This document shows positions 7,503 through 16,036 of a stretch of 57,097 bases of DNA, in pieces. How positions within the stretch are numbered: position 1 is the first letter of the stretch; every line of letters begins with the position of its first letter. A program made the position numbers and the translations under genes. The stretch comes from an uncultured Lachnospiraceae bacterium. Lineage in GTDB: Bacteria > Bacillota > Clostridia > Lachnospirales > Lachnospiraceae. The stretch lies in assembly GCA_910577735.1 (NCBI GenBank), contig CAJTOO010000019.1, positions 18,640-75,736 of the forward strand, given 5' to 3'. The notes under the pieces were generated by a model. The model was not told the DNA's origin, made no database searches, and was given only the letters and a program-made list of their open reading frames with translations.

Positions 7503-8705
7503 TTAAGCCTTCTTTCCAAGTTTATTCAGAATAAAAGTGAGCAGTCTGTCTGCCACTTCCTCCTTGCTGAGTATGGGCAATTCCAGGGTTTCCTCTCTGG
7601 TAAGCAGCGTCACCACATTGGTGTCCGTTCCAAAGCCAGCCCCCTCCTGTCGTAAATTATTGGCCACGATCATATCCATATTTTTTTTCTCAAGTTTCAC
7701 CCTGGAGTTCTCCAGCATATGCTCTGTCTCCATGGAGAAACCGCAGATAAACTGCCCCTCTCTTCTATGCGCACCCAGATAGGCCAGTATGTCCTCTGTA
7801 CGCTCTAAGGCAATCGTCAACTCCCCGTCCTTTTTCTTCATCTTCTCATCCGCTGCCTTTAAAGGACGGTAATCAGCCACCGCAGCTGCCTTGATGATGA
7901 TATCCTGGTCCTGTGCCGATGCCTTCACCGCCTGGGCCATATCCGCAGCCGATACCACCGGTACCGTATTCACGCCTGCCGGAGGCTGTATCGCTACTTT
8001 TCCTGACACAAGTGTCACCTCTGCGCCGCGCATCATGGCCGCCCTGGCAACGGCATATCCCATTTTGCCAGTGGAATGATTGCTGATATAACGCACAGGA
8101 TCAAGCTTCTCCTGGGTAGGGCCCGCTGTGACCAGCACCTTCATGCCCGCCATATCTTTTGGCGTCAGTGCCTTCACGATTGCCTCATACAAGGCTTCCG
8201 GCTCCGGCATCTTACCTTCTCCGGTATCACCGCAAGCCAGATACCCACTGTCCGGTGTAACGACTTCCATGCCGTATTTCTCAAGAATCTTCAGATTGTC
8301 CTGCACCACCGGATTGTGATACATCCTGGTATTCATGGCAGGCGCAACTATCTTCGGACACTGACAGGCCAGCAAAGTAGTCGTCAGCATATCATCCGCA
8401 ATCCCATGAGCCGCCTTGGCTATCACATTGGCCGATGCCGGCGCAACAAGAATAACATCTGTTTGCTTTGCTAAAGACACATGTTCCACACTATGCTGGA
8501 AATTCCGGTCAAACGTATCCACCAGACACTTATTGCCTGTCAGTGATTCAAAGGTAATAGGATGAATGAAATTCGTAGCATTCTGTGTCATAATTACCGT
8601 CACATCCGCCTGCCTCTTCATCAGCATACTTGCCAGAGAAGCAATCTTATAGGCAGCGATGCTGCCGCTTACGCCCAGCACGATATGTTTATCTTTTAAG
8701 AACAT
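7503..8705 (-). CDS. coaBC: bifunctional phosphopantothenoylcysteine decarboxylase / phosphopantothenate-cysteine ligase
   Basis: Makes 4'-phosphopantetheine on the way to CoA. The N-terminal flavoprotein half (CoaC, about residues 1-185) shows LGVSGSIAAYK, the catalytic His in SVEHVSL, PAMNTRMYHNP and the active-site Cys in YLACGDTGEGKM. The C-terminal half (CoaB) shows VTAGPTQEKLDPVRYISNHS, AAAVADYRP, the lysine-rich KKKDGELTIALERTEDIL and GFSMETE. The 400-residue length is normal. It lies 65 bp downstream of coaX and two bases upstream of the MATE gene, within an apparent pantothenate-to-CoA operon. Confidence 0.96.
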   Translation of the reverse strand: MFLKDKHIVLGVSGSIAAYKIASLASMLMKRQADVTVIMTQNATNFIHPITFESLTGNKCLVDTFDRNFQHSVEHVSLAKQTDVILVAPASANVIAKAAHGIADDMLTTTLLACQCPKIVAPAMNTRMYHNPVVQDNLKILEKYGMEVVTPDSGYLACGDTGEGKMPEPEALYEAIVKALTPKDMAGMKVLVTAGPTQEKLDPVRYISNHSTGKMGYAVARAAMMRGAEVTLVSGKVAIQPPAGVNTVPVVSAADMAQAVKASAQDQDIIIKAAAVADYRPLKAADEKMKKKDGELTIALERTEDILAYLGAHRREGQFICGFSMETEHMLENSRVKLEKKNMDMIVANNLRQEGAGFGTDTNVVTLLTREETLELPILSKEEVADRLLTFILNKLGKKA

Positions 8706-8769
8706 ATGTTATCCATCTCCTTTTCCTTCTATCCGTCCCTTCCTGCACTCCTTTTAGCCAGATTCGCTC

Positions 8770-9537
8770 CTATTCCACATTCTTATGATAAATCAGTCCA
8801 AGTCCCTTAAGCGTCAGCTCATTATCACAGATAATCTCTTTCTTACAATGGGGCACAATACTCGCTGACAGACCGCCGGTAGCCACTACCGGCGCCTGAT
8901 ACCCCAGTTCCTCATGAATCCGCTCAATCATGCCGTCCAGGCAGGCCGCCTGCCCCATCACGATACCGCTCTTCATACAATCGATGGTATTCGTTCCGAT
9001 TACTTTCCTGGGCGCCTCAAGGCTGATACGCGGGAGCTGGGATGTCCGGTTCACCAGAGAATCCAGAGACACCTTCACCCCAGGCAGAATCATGCCGCCT
9101 ATGTAATTGCGTTTCTTATCCACCACACTGATTGTGGTAGCCGTCCCCATATCAATCATAATGATCGGCTCGCCATAATAATGCAGACCCGCCACCGCAT
9201 TGACCACCAGATCGGATCCCAGTTGTCCCGGATTATCCATCAGGATATTGAGTCCTGTCTTAACACCCGGCCCCACCACAAGCGGTGCCTTGTGCAGCAT
9301 CTTCTCCAGGGATGACTTCATGATATTATTCAGGGGAGGTACGACAGAGGAGATGATACTGCCCGTAATATCCGCAAGGCCAATCTGGTACAGATCAAAC
9401 AGTGTCTTAAATTCCACCACATATTCCAGCTCTGTCTTGGAAAGGTCTGTAGAAACCCGTTCTACAAAGTTCACCTTCTCCCCTTCGATGCACCCGATGA
9501 CAATATTCGTGTTCCCAATGTCAATCGCCAAGATCAT
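8770..9537 (-). CDS. coaX: type III pantothenate kinase
   Basis: Phosphorylates pantothenate, the first committed step of CoA synthesis. CoaX enzymes belong to the ASKHA fold and are not inhibited by CoA. Visible motifs are the phosphate loop MILAIDIGNTNIVIGC at the N-terminus, PLVVGPGVKTGL, IMIDMGTATTISVVD, GGMILPGVKVSLDSL and the late VATGGLS. The start is the ATG at 9537 behind an AGGACAG sequence; the frame continues upstream for 56 codons without coding character. The resulting 255 residues match the family. coaBC follows directly and the probable pantothenate transporter subunit precedes it. Confidence 0.95.
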   Translation of the reverse strand: MILAIDIGNTNIVIGCIEGEKVNFVERVSTDLSKTELEYVVEFKTLFDLYQIGLADITGSIISSVVPPLNNIMKSSLEKMLHKAPLVVGPGVKTGLNILMDNPGQLGSDLVVNAVAGLHYYGEPIIMIDMGTATTISVVDKKRNYIGGMILPGVKVSLDSLVNRTSQLPRISLEAPRKVIGTNTIDCMKSGIVMGQAACLDGMIERIHEELGYQAPVVATGGLSASIVPHCKKEIICDNELTLKGLGLIYHKNVE

Positions 9538-9910
9538 ATCTTCTGTCCTGCCTTTCCTTGGAATAACTTGTGTTGCTTTATTTCTTCTTAATCCTTCCGG
9601 ACAGCAGCTGCCGAACAGACGAAAGTTTTCATCCATCCGGCCTGTCACCCTGCTTTCCTTTGATTTTATTCTTTCTTTTTGCAAATATAAAATGTGATAT
9701 TCCACCAGTACCGATGCTGTACCGGCGTTGTACTAATGAACTATCATTGTTGTATTGTTCTCTCAGTCTTTCGGTTACATATGCTATTTATATTTTGTAT
9801 TTACATTAAGTATTTATATATCTTCAAAGCTTCTTCAGCTTATCATTTTTATTATCATTTCTTACCAATGCCTCTTTGAAGGCAATACATCTTTGAATAC
9901 AATGCATCTT

Positions 9911-10774
9911 TTAAGCCTTCTTAGCCGCTAAGAGTGCCTCTGTCGATCCGCTTTTCTCTGTGGTATAGACAGGTTTCACCCTTGTCAGTGCAAGTCCCAC
10001 ACCTGTCACGATGATTGCCGCCACCACAGCTTCCACCACACCATTGAAGGCAACGACTCCCATGATGACATCCAGCACCGCATCCCCAGCGACACCCATG
10101 GCCTGGGCATAAGCATCCTTATATAGAATAAAGATACCGCTCATAACAAAGAGGGTATTGGTAAAGGCGCCTGCAAGCCCCGCATAGGAGAGGGCTATGT
10201 TGGAAGACCCCTTTGTATTACCGCTGATGGTAAGCACTGCCATCAGAATGACACCGGCCACAACGCCGATGATTGTGCACACCATGGCACTCAGGCTCTC
10301 CGGCAGCAGCCGAATGAAAAACGCTCTGACAGAGATAAATAATATAACAGATGCTATTGTGTTGACTACAACTCTGCCTGCTTTATGTTCGTCCCCTGCT
10401 GCCTTGCGTATCAGCACATAGATAAAATAGGGAACCACGCCAACTAAAATCCTTGGCACAAAGCAGATATAAAGGCTCCTGAAAATGCCGGATACGCCGA
10501 CCACGTTTACGGCTAAGACCGGTGAAAATACAAACGCCGAGGCTGTTGCCGCCTTAAATGTGTTGTTGATGAAACTGGTAAGACCAAATACGAATCCTAA
10601 AAATGCACCTTTCTTCGGTCCAAGAAATAGCGCTCCAAGGATGACCGGGATATGAATGATCGTCGCATTGATGACTACAAGCGGGATGTATCCCAGCGGT
10701 GTGAAGGCCATAATCACAATTATGGCGGTGAACAGTGCCGTAAGCACAAGTTCATAAGTCTTTTCATTTTTCAT
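9911..10774 (-). CDS. panT: ECF transporter S component, probably for pantothenate
   Basis: A membrane substrate-binding subunit of an energy-coupling-factor vitamin importer; it would work with a shared EcfA/A'/T module encoded elsewhere. The N-terminal part (LVLTALFTAIIVIMAFTPLG, VVINATIIHIPVILGALFLG, GPKKGAFLGFVFGLTSFINN) is the standard S-component pattern with about six helices. The protein is longer than usual (287 residues), with a second hydrophobic half. The start at 10774 has an excellent AGGAGG site. Placement directly upstream of coaX and coaBC supports pantothenate as substrate; this is context inference, although PanT proteins do have this N-terminal pattern. Confidence 0.75.
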   Translation of the reverse strand: MKNEKTYELVLTALFTAIIVIMAFTPLGYIPLVVINATIIHIPVILGALFLGPKKGAFLGFVFGLTSFINNTFKAATASAFVFSPVLAVNVVGVSGIFRSLYICFVPRILVGVVPYFIYVLIRKAAGDEHKAGRVVVNTIASVILFISVRAFFIRLLPESLSAMVCTIIGVVAGVILMAVLTISGNTKGSSNIALSYAGLAGAFTNTLFVMSGIFILYKDAYAQAMGVAGDAVLDVIMGVVAFNGVVEAVVAAIIVTGVGLALTRVKPVYTTEKSGSTEALLAAKKA

Positions 10775-10823
10775 GGTACAATTCCTCCTGTTATTATTCT
10801 CATACGAGATACAATACGGTGTC

Positions 10824-10852
10824 ATCATACCACATCACTTTTTCTTTGACAA
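10824..10852 (-). promoter_or_regulatory. promoter of panT-coaX-coaBC
   Basis: On the minus strand TTGTCA (10852-10847) and TATGAT (10829-10824) are separated by 17 bp, about 50 bases before the panT start codon and just past the rubrerythrin terminator. Confidence 0.65.
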
Positions 10853-10886
10853 GTTTGTCTCCGAAAATATACAAAAAAGGAAGCGC

Positions 10887-10917
10887 AAAAAAGCCGATAC
10901 AGATTTACTGTACCAGC
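10887..10917 (-). terminator. intrinsic terminator after rubrerythrin
   Basis: On the minus strand GCTGGTACAG, loop TAAAT and CTGTATCGGC pair over 10 bp (two G-U pairs) and are followed by TTTTTT. Confidence 0.85.
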
Positions 10918-10973
10918 TTTCTTACGATGTCTATGATTCCGTCCGCTGCGCGGCAGAACCTGGCTCTGACATC

Positions 10974-11513
10974 TCAATAATTCTCCGGCTTGATCTGGAA
11001 ATACGCCTGTTCATGCTTGCAGACCGGACATACCATGGGAGCTTTCTTACCAATCACCAGATGACCGCAGTTTAAGCACTGCCAAATACAATCCCCGTCT
11101 CTTGAAAAGACCAGCCCATCTTCCAGATTCTCAATCAGTTTCCTGTACCGCTCCTCATGCTCTCTCTCAATCCGCGCCACGCCTTCAAAAAGCACGGCCA
11201 GTTCCTCAAAGCCTTCTTCTCTCGCATCTTTGGCAAACCCGGCGTACATATCTGTCCACTCATAGTTCTCACCGGCGGCAGCATCTTCCAGATTCCTGTT
11301 GGTATGAGGTACTGCCCCGTCATTGAGATACTTAAACCATATCTTAGCATGTTCTCTCTCATTGGCTGCCGTTTCTGCAAAGATATTGCCAATCTGCTCA
11401 TACCCATCTTTTCTGGCTTTGGATGCATAATAAGTATATTTGGTATATGCCTGTGACTCTCCCGCAAAAGCCGCCAACAGATTTTTCTCTGTCTTTGATC
11501 CCTTTAGCTCCAT
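10974..11513 (-). CDS. rbr: rubrerythrin
   Basis: A non-haem di-iron peroxidase that removes hydrogen peroxide in anaerobes. The first 135 residues form the ferritin-like four-helix domain with iron ligands in AFAGESQAYTKYTYYA, AANEREHAKIW and RIEREHEERYRKL. The C-terminal rubredoxin domain has CLNCGHLV and CPVCKHE, supplying the FeS4 site. The start is the ATG at 11513 behind AAGGAGG; upstream in-frame codons lack coding character. The 179-residue length is standard. It is apparently monocistronic, with its own terminator. Confidence 0.95.
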   Translation of the reverse strand: MELKGSKTEKNLLAAFAGESQAYTKYTYYASKARKDGYEQIGNIFAETAANEREHAKIWFKYLNDGAVPHTNRNLEDAAAGENYEWTDMYAGFAKDAREEGFEELAVLFEGVARIEREHEERYRKLIENLEDGLVFSRDGDCIWQCLNCGHLVIGKKAPMVCPVCKHEQAYFQIKPENY

Positions 11514-11734
11514 ATGATTTCCTCCTTTTACCGGCCCTTTTCTTTTCAGAATATCTGCTTCCTGCCCGCATGACAGACCGGCTTTCCTTTTTAGTATGAC
11601 CATTTTTCATGAAATCTTTCACGAAATAATCCTGTTCAAAGTCTGCCGGAGCTTTTCCTATTGTAAAACTGCCCGCACTGTTATAAGATATAGAAGATAT
11701 AAACAACAATATTGCTCTTACATGGAGGATACCA

Positions 11735-12604
11735 ATGACTGCATTAAAACCGATCAAAGAAGGAAAAGTACGCGAAATCTACGACAACGGCGACAGCCTG
11801 ATCATGGTCGCCACAGACCGCATCAGCTGTTTTGATGTAATCTTAAAAAACCAGGTGACCCAAAAGGGCGCCGTCCTTACACAGATGTCCAAATTCTGGT
11901 TTGACATGACAAAGGACATCCTTCCCAACCACATGATTTCAGTAGATGTAAAGGATATGCCTGCATTCTTCAGACAGGAACAGTTCAACGGCAATAGTAT
12001 GCTCTGCCGTAAACTGAACATGCTTCCCATCGAATGCATCGTCCGCGGCTATATCACTGGCAGCGGCTGGGCAAGTTACGTAAAAGACGGCACTGTCTGC
12101 GGTATCAGATTACCAGAAGGCCTGCGGGAATCAGACAAGCTTCCGGAGCCCATCTACACTCCTTCCACCAAGGCGGAAATTGGCGATCATGATGAAAATA
12201 TATCTTTTGAACAGAGTGTGGCCTATTTAGAAGAAAGATTCCCCGGCAAGGGAGAAGAGTACGCCGCAAAGCTTCGCGACTACACCATTGCCCTGTATAA
12301 GAAATGCGCCGAATACGCGCTGACCCGCGGTATTATCATTGCCGATACCAAGTTTGAATTTGGGTTAGACGAAGCGGGTAATATCGTCCTTGGCGATGAG
12401 ATGCTCACACCGGACAGCTCTCGCTTCTGGCCGGCAGAAGGATATGAACCCGGCCACAGCCAGCCTTCCTTCGACAAGCAGTTTGCCAGAGACTGGCTCA
12501 AATCTAATGAGGGACACGACTGGACACTGCCGGATGACATCGTACAGAAGACAATTGACAAATACCTGCAGGGGTACGAACTTCTGACCGGTCATCCATT
12601 GTGA
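11735..12604 (+). CDS. purC: phosphoribosylaminoimidazole-succinocarboxamide synthase
   Basis: Purine synthesis enzyme joining CAIR and aspartate with ATP to form SAICAR. Motifs include the N-terminal KPIKEGKVREIYD nucleotide loop, VATDRISCFDVI, ECIVRGYITGSGWASY, IADTKFEFGLDEAGN and GDEMLTPDSSRFW. The 289-residue length is normal for the longer SAICAR synthetases. A GGAGGA site precedes the ATG. It is alone on the plus strand with a terminator 40 bases downstream, so it is separate from purL at 40.9-44.8 kb. Confidence 0.96.
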   Translation: MTALKPIKEGKVREIYDNGDSLIMVATDRISCFDVILKNQVTQKGAVLTQMSKFWFDMTKDILPNHMISVDVKDMPAFFRQEQFNGNSMLCRKLNMLPIECIVRGYITGSGWASYVKDGTVCGIRLPEGLRESDKLPEPIYTPSTKAEIGDHDENISFEQSVAYLEERFPGKGEEYAAKLRDYTIALYKKCAEYALTRGIIIADTKFEFGLDEAGNIVLGDEMLTPDSSRFWPAEGYEPGHSQPSFDKQFARDWLKSNEGHDWTLPDDIVQKTIDKYLQGYELLTGHPL

Positions 12605-12642
12605 TCCTTTCCTCTGAGAAGATTCAGCTCATAGCAACCCTA

Positions 12643-12680
12643 AGCCGGATATGCCATTGTCAGCATATCCGGTTTTCTTT
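12643..12680 (+). terminator. intrinsic terminator of purC
   Basis: CCGGATATGC and GCATATCCGG form a perfect 10-bp stem around an 8-base loop, followed by TTTTCTTTTC. Confidence 0.85.
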
Positions 12681-12750
12681 TCTCTTATATCTCTTCTCTT
12701 ATAACTTTTCCCTTACAGCCTTTCCCTTAACAAATCTCTCTGTAGCTTTC

Positions 12751-12849
12751 CTTATCTCCTTTATCTCCCTTATCTTCCTTATCTTCCTTATCTTCCTTAT
12801 CTTCCTTATCTCCCTTATCTTCCTTATCTTCCTTATCTCCCTTATCTTC
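12751..12849 (+). repeat. 9-bp microsatellite, 11 units of CTTATCTTC/CTTATCTCC
   Basis: Eleven consecutive 9-bp units (CTTATCTTC with CTTATCTCC and TTTATCTCC variants), followed by three degenerate units to 12876. The tract is strongly pyrimidine-biased on the plus strand. It occupies the intergenic space between the purC terminator and the SPFH promoter. The plus frame is open across it as repeated Leu-Ile-Phe, but without a ribosome site; I do not regard it as a gene. Confidence 0.9.
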
Positions 12850-12900
12850 CCTATTTTCCTTACCTTCCTGATTTTCACAATATTATTTTCTGCTGTATTG

Positions 12901-12929
12901 TTGACATACTGATATCATTGTGATATCAT
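12901..12929 (+). promoter_or_regulatory. promoter of the SPFH/RHH pair with a tandem TGATATCATT repeat
   Basis: TTGACA (12901-12906) and TATCAT (12924-12929) with a 17-bp spacer. The -10 box sits in two adjacent copies of TGATATCATT (12910-12919 and 12921-12930), each centred on the palindrome GATATC. This could be a binding site for a dimeric regulator, possibly the ribbon-helix-helix protein of the same operon. Confidence 0.65.
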
Positions 12930-12961
12930 TCATATATCAAACAATCACGGAGGAATTTATT

Positions 12962-14023
12962 ATGGAAGAAAAACTTTTAAACAAGAATAAAAACGGCATG
13001 CCCATGCTTTTCCTTATTCTGGCACTCTATCTGGCTGCCATCGCCGCGACTATTGTTGGCGGTATTAACGGTCTGAATGAAACAGGTCCTCAGGCTCCCT
13101 GGGGCATTGCTCTCTTTGCCGCAGGGCTCATCTTTATTTGTTTAGGCTGGATCTTATTCTGCGGCCTTAAAGTGTTAAGACCGCAGGAAGCCTTGGTACT
13201 GACCCTTTTTGGCAAATATATCGGTACCTTGAAAGATGACGGATTCTACTGGGTCAATCCCTTCTGTTCGGCTCTCAATCCGGCAGCCGAAACCAGGCTG
13301 AAACAGAGCGGCGATGTGGGAAATAGCGGTAATATTTTTGGAAATAACAGTCTTTTACAGATTTCTGCCGGAAAAGAAGGCTCTGGAGCCACTGTCAGCG
13401 CCGTTACCAGCAAAAAGATTTCCCTGAAGATTATGACATTAAATAACAGCCGTCAGAAAATTAATGACTGTCTGGGAAATCCTATTGAAATCGGGATCGC
13501 TGTCATGTGGCGGGTCACAGACACGGCTAAAGCGGTATTTAACGTGGATAATTATAAAGAATATCTTTCCCTGCAGTGCGACAGCGCTCTTCGCAACATT
13601 GTACGCATGTATCCCTACGATGTGGCAGAAAATGTAGACACTACCGGTGACGGTCTGGCTGACGAAGGTTCTCTTCGCGGTTCCAGTGAAGTCGTGGCAG
13701 AACGTATCCGGAAGGAAATTCAGAGCAAGGTTTCCAAGGCTGGTCTTGAAATCATCGAAGCAAGAATCACATATCTCGCCTATGCACCGGAAATAGCCGC
13801 TGCTATGTTACAGAGACAACAGGCTTCCGCTATCATAGACGCCAGAAAGATGATTGTAGATGGCGCCGTCGGCATGGTAGAAATGGCACTGGAGCGCCTT
13901 TCCGAAAAAGAAGTGGTACAGCTTGACGAAGAGCGCAAGGCAGCCATGGTATCCAACCTTCTGGTGGTGCTGTGTGGTAATCGGGATGCCCAGCCCATTG
14001 TGAATTCAGGAAGCCTTTACTAA
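12962..14023 (+). CDS. SPFH/Band 7 domain membrane protein
   Basis: A 353-residue protein with two N-terminal membrane helices (MPMLFLILALYLAAIAATIV and IALFAAGLIFICLGWILFCG) followed by an SPFH domain: LRPQEALVLTLFGKYIGTLK, DDGFYWVNPF, PIEIGIAVMWRVTDTAKAVF, and a coiled C-terminal part with EAARITYLAYAPEIAAAM-like helices rich in Ala, Glu and Lys. SPFH proteins build ring-like scaffolds that organise membrane microdomains and proteases. The ATG at 12962 follows GGAGG. The next gene starts immediately after its stop codon. Confidence 0.88.
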   Translation: MEEKLLNKNKNGMPMLFLILALYLAAIAATIVGGINGLNETGPQAPWGIALFAAGLIFICLGWILFCGLKVLRPQEALVLTLFGKYIGTLKDDGFYWVNPFCSALNPAAETRLKQSGDVGNSGNIFGNNSLLQISAGKEGSGATVSAVTSKKISLKIMTLNNSRQKINDCLGNPIEIGIAVMWRVTDTAKAVFNVDNYKEYLSLQCDSALRNIVRMYPYDVAENVDTTGDGLADEGSLRGSSEVVAERIRKEIQSKVSKAGLEIIEARITYLAYAPEIAAAMLQRQQASAIIDARKMIVDGAVGMVEMALERLSEKEVVQLDEERKAAMVSNLLVVLCGNRDAQPIVNSGSLY

Positions 14024-14227
14024 GTGGCTGACAACACCAAAAAGCAAATACCACTGCGTCTGTCATCAAAGCTCTATGACGCCATTGCAGCCTGGGCAGA
14101 GGACGATTTTCGATCTGTAAATGGCCAGATAGAGTATCTACTGACAGAATGTGTACGACAGAGAAAGAAAAACGGAGCGCCTGTTCCTCATGAACTGGAT
14201 GTCCCGCCCGAATTGGATATTTCATAA
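14024..14227 (+). CDS. small Arc/ribbon-helix-helix-like protein
   Basis: A 67-residue protein starting with GTG directly after the SPFH stop codon; AGGAAG about a dozen bases upstream lies inside the SPFH gene. KKQIPLRLSSKLYDAIAAWA followed by EDDFRSVNGQIEYLLTECVR has the strand-helix-helix pattern of Arc-type DNA-binding proteins, with an acidic, Pro-rich tail. It may regulate the operon or act as an accessory factor of the SPFH protein. Coupling to an SPFH gene rather than a toxin argues against a toxin-antitoxin role. Confidence 0.75.
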   Translation: MADNTKKQIPLRLSSKLYDAIAAWAEDDFRSVNGQIEYLLTECVRQRKKNGAPVPHELDVPPELDIS

Positions 14228-14240
14228 TCTTACAAAGAAA

Positions 14241-14300
14241 AACACAATGAGACGATACATAAAAGCAGGAAACTGCCCGATATCATCTCATTGTGTTTTC
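14241..14300. terminator. bidirectional hairpin between the convergent RHH and PIG-L genes
   Basis: AACACAATGAGA-GATA at 14241-14257 pairs with TATC-TCTCATTGTGTT at the other end, with A-rich and T-rich flanks. It lies between convergent genes and can serve both strands. Confidence 0.75.
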
Positions 14301-14335
14301 ATCTCTTACACCCTGATTCCCGGACTTCCTTTCTA

Positions 14336-15802
14336 TCAGCTCTTTAAATGTTCCCGGATATATCTGATTCTATAACCAAAGAAGCCGAACTCCTTCTCCC
14401 TGAGTTCTGGATAACGCCGCTTCAGAACATATTTGTTGGGAATCCATCTGGACACTTTCTTGCGAAACTGAAACACAAGGTTTTCTATTATCATCAGCAT
14501 TCTGGTATACCCATTATAGGGAAGCCAATCTTTTTCAAAAACCAGCTGCCTTAAATCCTCCGGCAATGCATCTTCCCGAGAAGAAAAGACTTCTATCTGC
14601 GTGATGCCAATCGGATTTCCAGTGCACTGATTCACCCGGAACCGGATATCCCGTACCCCTTCCTGCGCCTTAAAAAGAAAAGCATTTTTCTTACCGTTCA
14701 GGCACATATTTCCTGTCTGCAGGCACATCCCCGTATCAAACAGCAACTCTCCTGACAGACAGTCCTCTTCCTGCCTTCCAAGCGCATATATGTTGATTCG
14801 CTCCACCCTCTTGGGGGCCTGGAAGTGCATGTGAATTTCCTTTTCCTGATCAGAGATATCCGGAAGCCATGCGCATTCTTTTATGAGCAGTTCTTTCTGT
14901 AACACGTCGGCACAGTCAAAGAGTTTAAAGTCCCTGATATACTCCGGCTTTCCGGAAGATGCCTCTATGACAGCCTCATACAGCAGATTGTCTGTCCTTC
15001 TCTTCCAGAAGACCTCATCAATATTGATAATCTCGTCTGCCTTCTGCCAGGCTTCCTGTGTTCTGTAGCACCTGGCCGCCCGGTATAGGAAGTTACGTCT
15101 AAGATGAGGCGTACTGCACTCCGGCGGCATGGCTATACAGACTTTATCTTCTGCATCATACGGCGTATTTTCCTGGGTTAACAGAGTCCTTCGGCGCGGT
15201 ATCTCAAAGAAATCCGCCTTTCCCTTCCATACCCCGTCATAACCATATCTCTTCAAGACCACTGGCCGATAATCGGGCATCTTTCTTAATAGTTCCCCGA
15301 TACATTCCTCTGTCATCAAAGACACCGCCTTATGATCCGGATTCTTATCATAATCAACGGCCATAATGATATCTGCCCTGACGTCCTCTAGCAGTTCCTG
15401 TAAGTCCTGTTTAAACTCATCCCGGCAATAGACACTATGACGTCCTGATTTCATCTTACGATATTCCTCATGCCCTGCAATGCCAAAAGTTTCTCGCCTG
15501 TTACCAAGAGACGTCAGAACTTTGTGCCCGGTTTCATTATACAGGTGAGTCGTTCCCTTCCATTCATTCCCATAACCAAGCAGATAAATATGGGATTCCT
15601 CTATCCCGTACAACTTCGTCAGGACATGGAAAGATTCCCGTATGCGCACTTCCCCTTCATGCGCATAATGGTCTCCATTGGTGGTAAATACCACATATAC
15701 TTCATATCTTGCACTATCAGCGAAAATTTTCAATAATCCGCCGCCAACAAGCAATTCGTCATCCTGATGTGGAATAATCAGCAGTACTTTACCCTTTACC
15801 AG
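14336..15802 (-). CDS. PIG-L family N-deacetylase with C-terminal extension, non-AUG start
   Basis: A metal-dependent deacetylase of the LmbE/PIG-L superfamily, acting on N-acetylated sugars or similar substrates. The zinc motif appears as LLIIPHQDDELLVGGGLL, but the first ATG/GTG/TTG candidate (TTG at 15754) lies behind the HQDD residues. A GGGGG site at 15814-15810 precedes codons ATT (15808) and CTG (15802); CTG, seven bases from the site, is my choice. Other landmarks are VVFTTNGD, the C-terminal metal histidine region NPDHKAVS, and an additional 250 residues of unknown fold, possibly carbohydrate-binding. It has its own transcript region. The product of about 488 residues is clearly longer than the 220-260-residue core family. 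Confidence 0.75.
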   Translation of the reverse strand: MVKGKVLLIIPHQDDELLVGGGLLKIFADSARYEVYVVFTTNGDHYAHEGEVRIRESFHVLTKLYGIEESHIYLLGYGNEWKGTTHLYNETGHKVLTSLGNRRETFGIAGHEEYRKMKSGRHSVYCRDEFKQDLQELLEDVRADIIMAVDYDKNPDHKAVSLMTEECIGELLRKMPDYRPVVLKRYGYDGVWKGKADFFEIPRRRTLLTQENTPYDAEDKVCIAMPPECSTPHLRRNFLYRAARCYRTQEAWQKADEIINIDEVFWKRRTDNLLYEAVIEASSGKPEYIRDFKLFDCADVLQKELLIKECAWLPDISDQEKEIHMHFQAPKRVERINIYALGRQEEDCLSGELLFDTGMCLQTGNMCLNGKKNAFLFKAQEGVRDIRFRVNQCTGNPIGITQIEVFSSREDALPEDLRQLVFEKDWLPYNGYTRMLMIIENLVFQFRKKVSRWIPNKYVLKRRYPELREKEFGFFGYRIRYIREHLKS

Positions 15803-15814
15803 TACAATACCCCC

Positions 15815-15859
15815 TTACATCTTCTTAAATCTACCTCTTACTCCATATTCTTTCACCAT
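15815..15859 (-). other. 14-codon upstream reading frame, in frame with the PIG-L gene
   Basis: ATG at 15859 opens a frame MVKEYGVRGRFKKM that ends at TAA (15817-15815), three codons before the PIG-L gene and in the same frame. It lacks a ribosome site. It is either a leader peptide, chance, or the original N-terminus separated by a nonsense mutation. Confidence 0.3.
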
Positions 15860-15936
15860 AATTATTTTTTATTCTATACTCCCTTTTGATACAATAAATA
15901 CAAAAATACAGCAAACTATAATAATTGCTATTTAAT

Positions 15937-15980
15937 CAAAAAAGTGCATTGCCCACAAACCTCATGTGGACAACACACTT
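15937..15980 (-). terminator. intrinsic terminator after the DUF5722 gene
   Basis: On the minus strand AAGTGTGTTGTCCACA pairs over 16 bp (three G-U) with TGTGGGCAATGCACTT around a 7-base loop, followed by TTTTTT. Confidence 0.85.
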
Positions 15981-16036
15981 ACTAAAACACGGATTATTAT
16001 ATGCCGCCTCACAGAGAATACCCTGGTTGGAAGATT

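Noticed and set aside
12601..12912. Plus-strand frame of 103 codons with repeated Leu-Ile-Phe
   Set aside because: It is the 9-bp microsatellite read in frame; GTG start without ribosome site, overlapping the purC stop.
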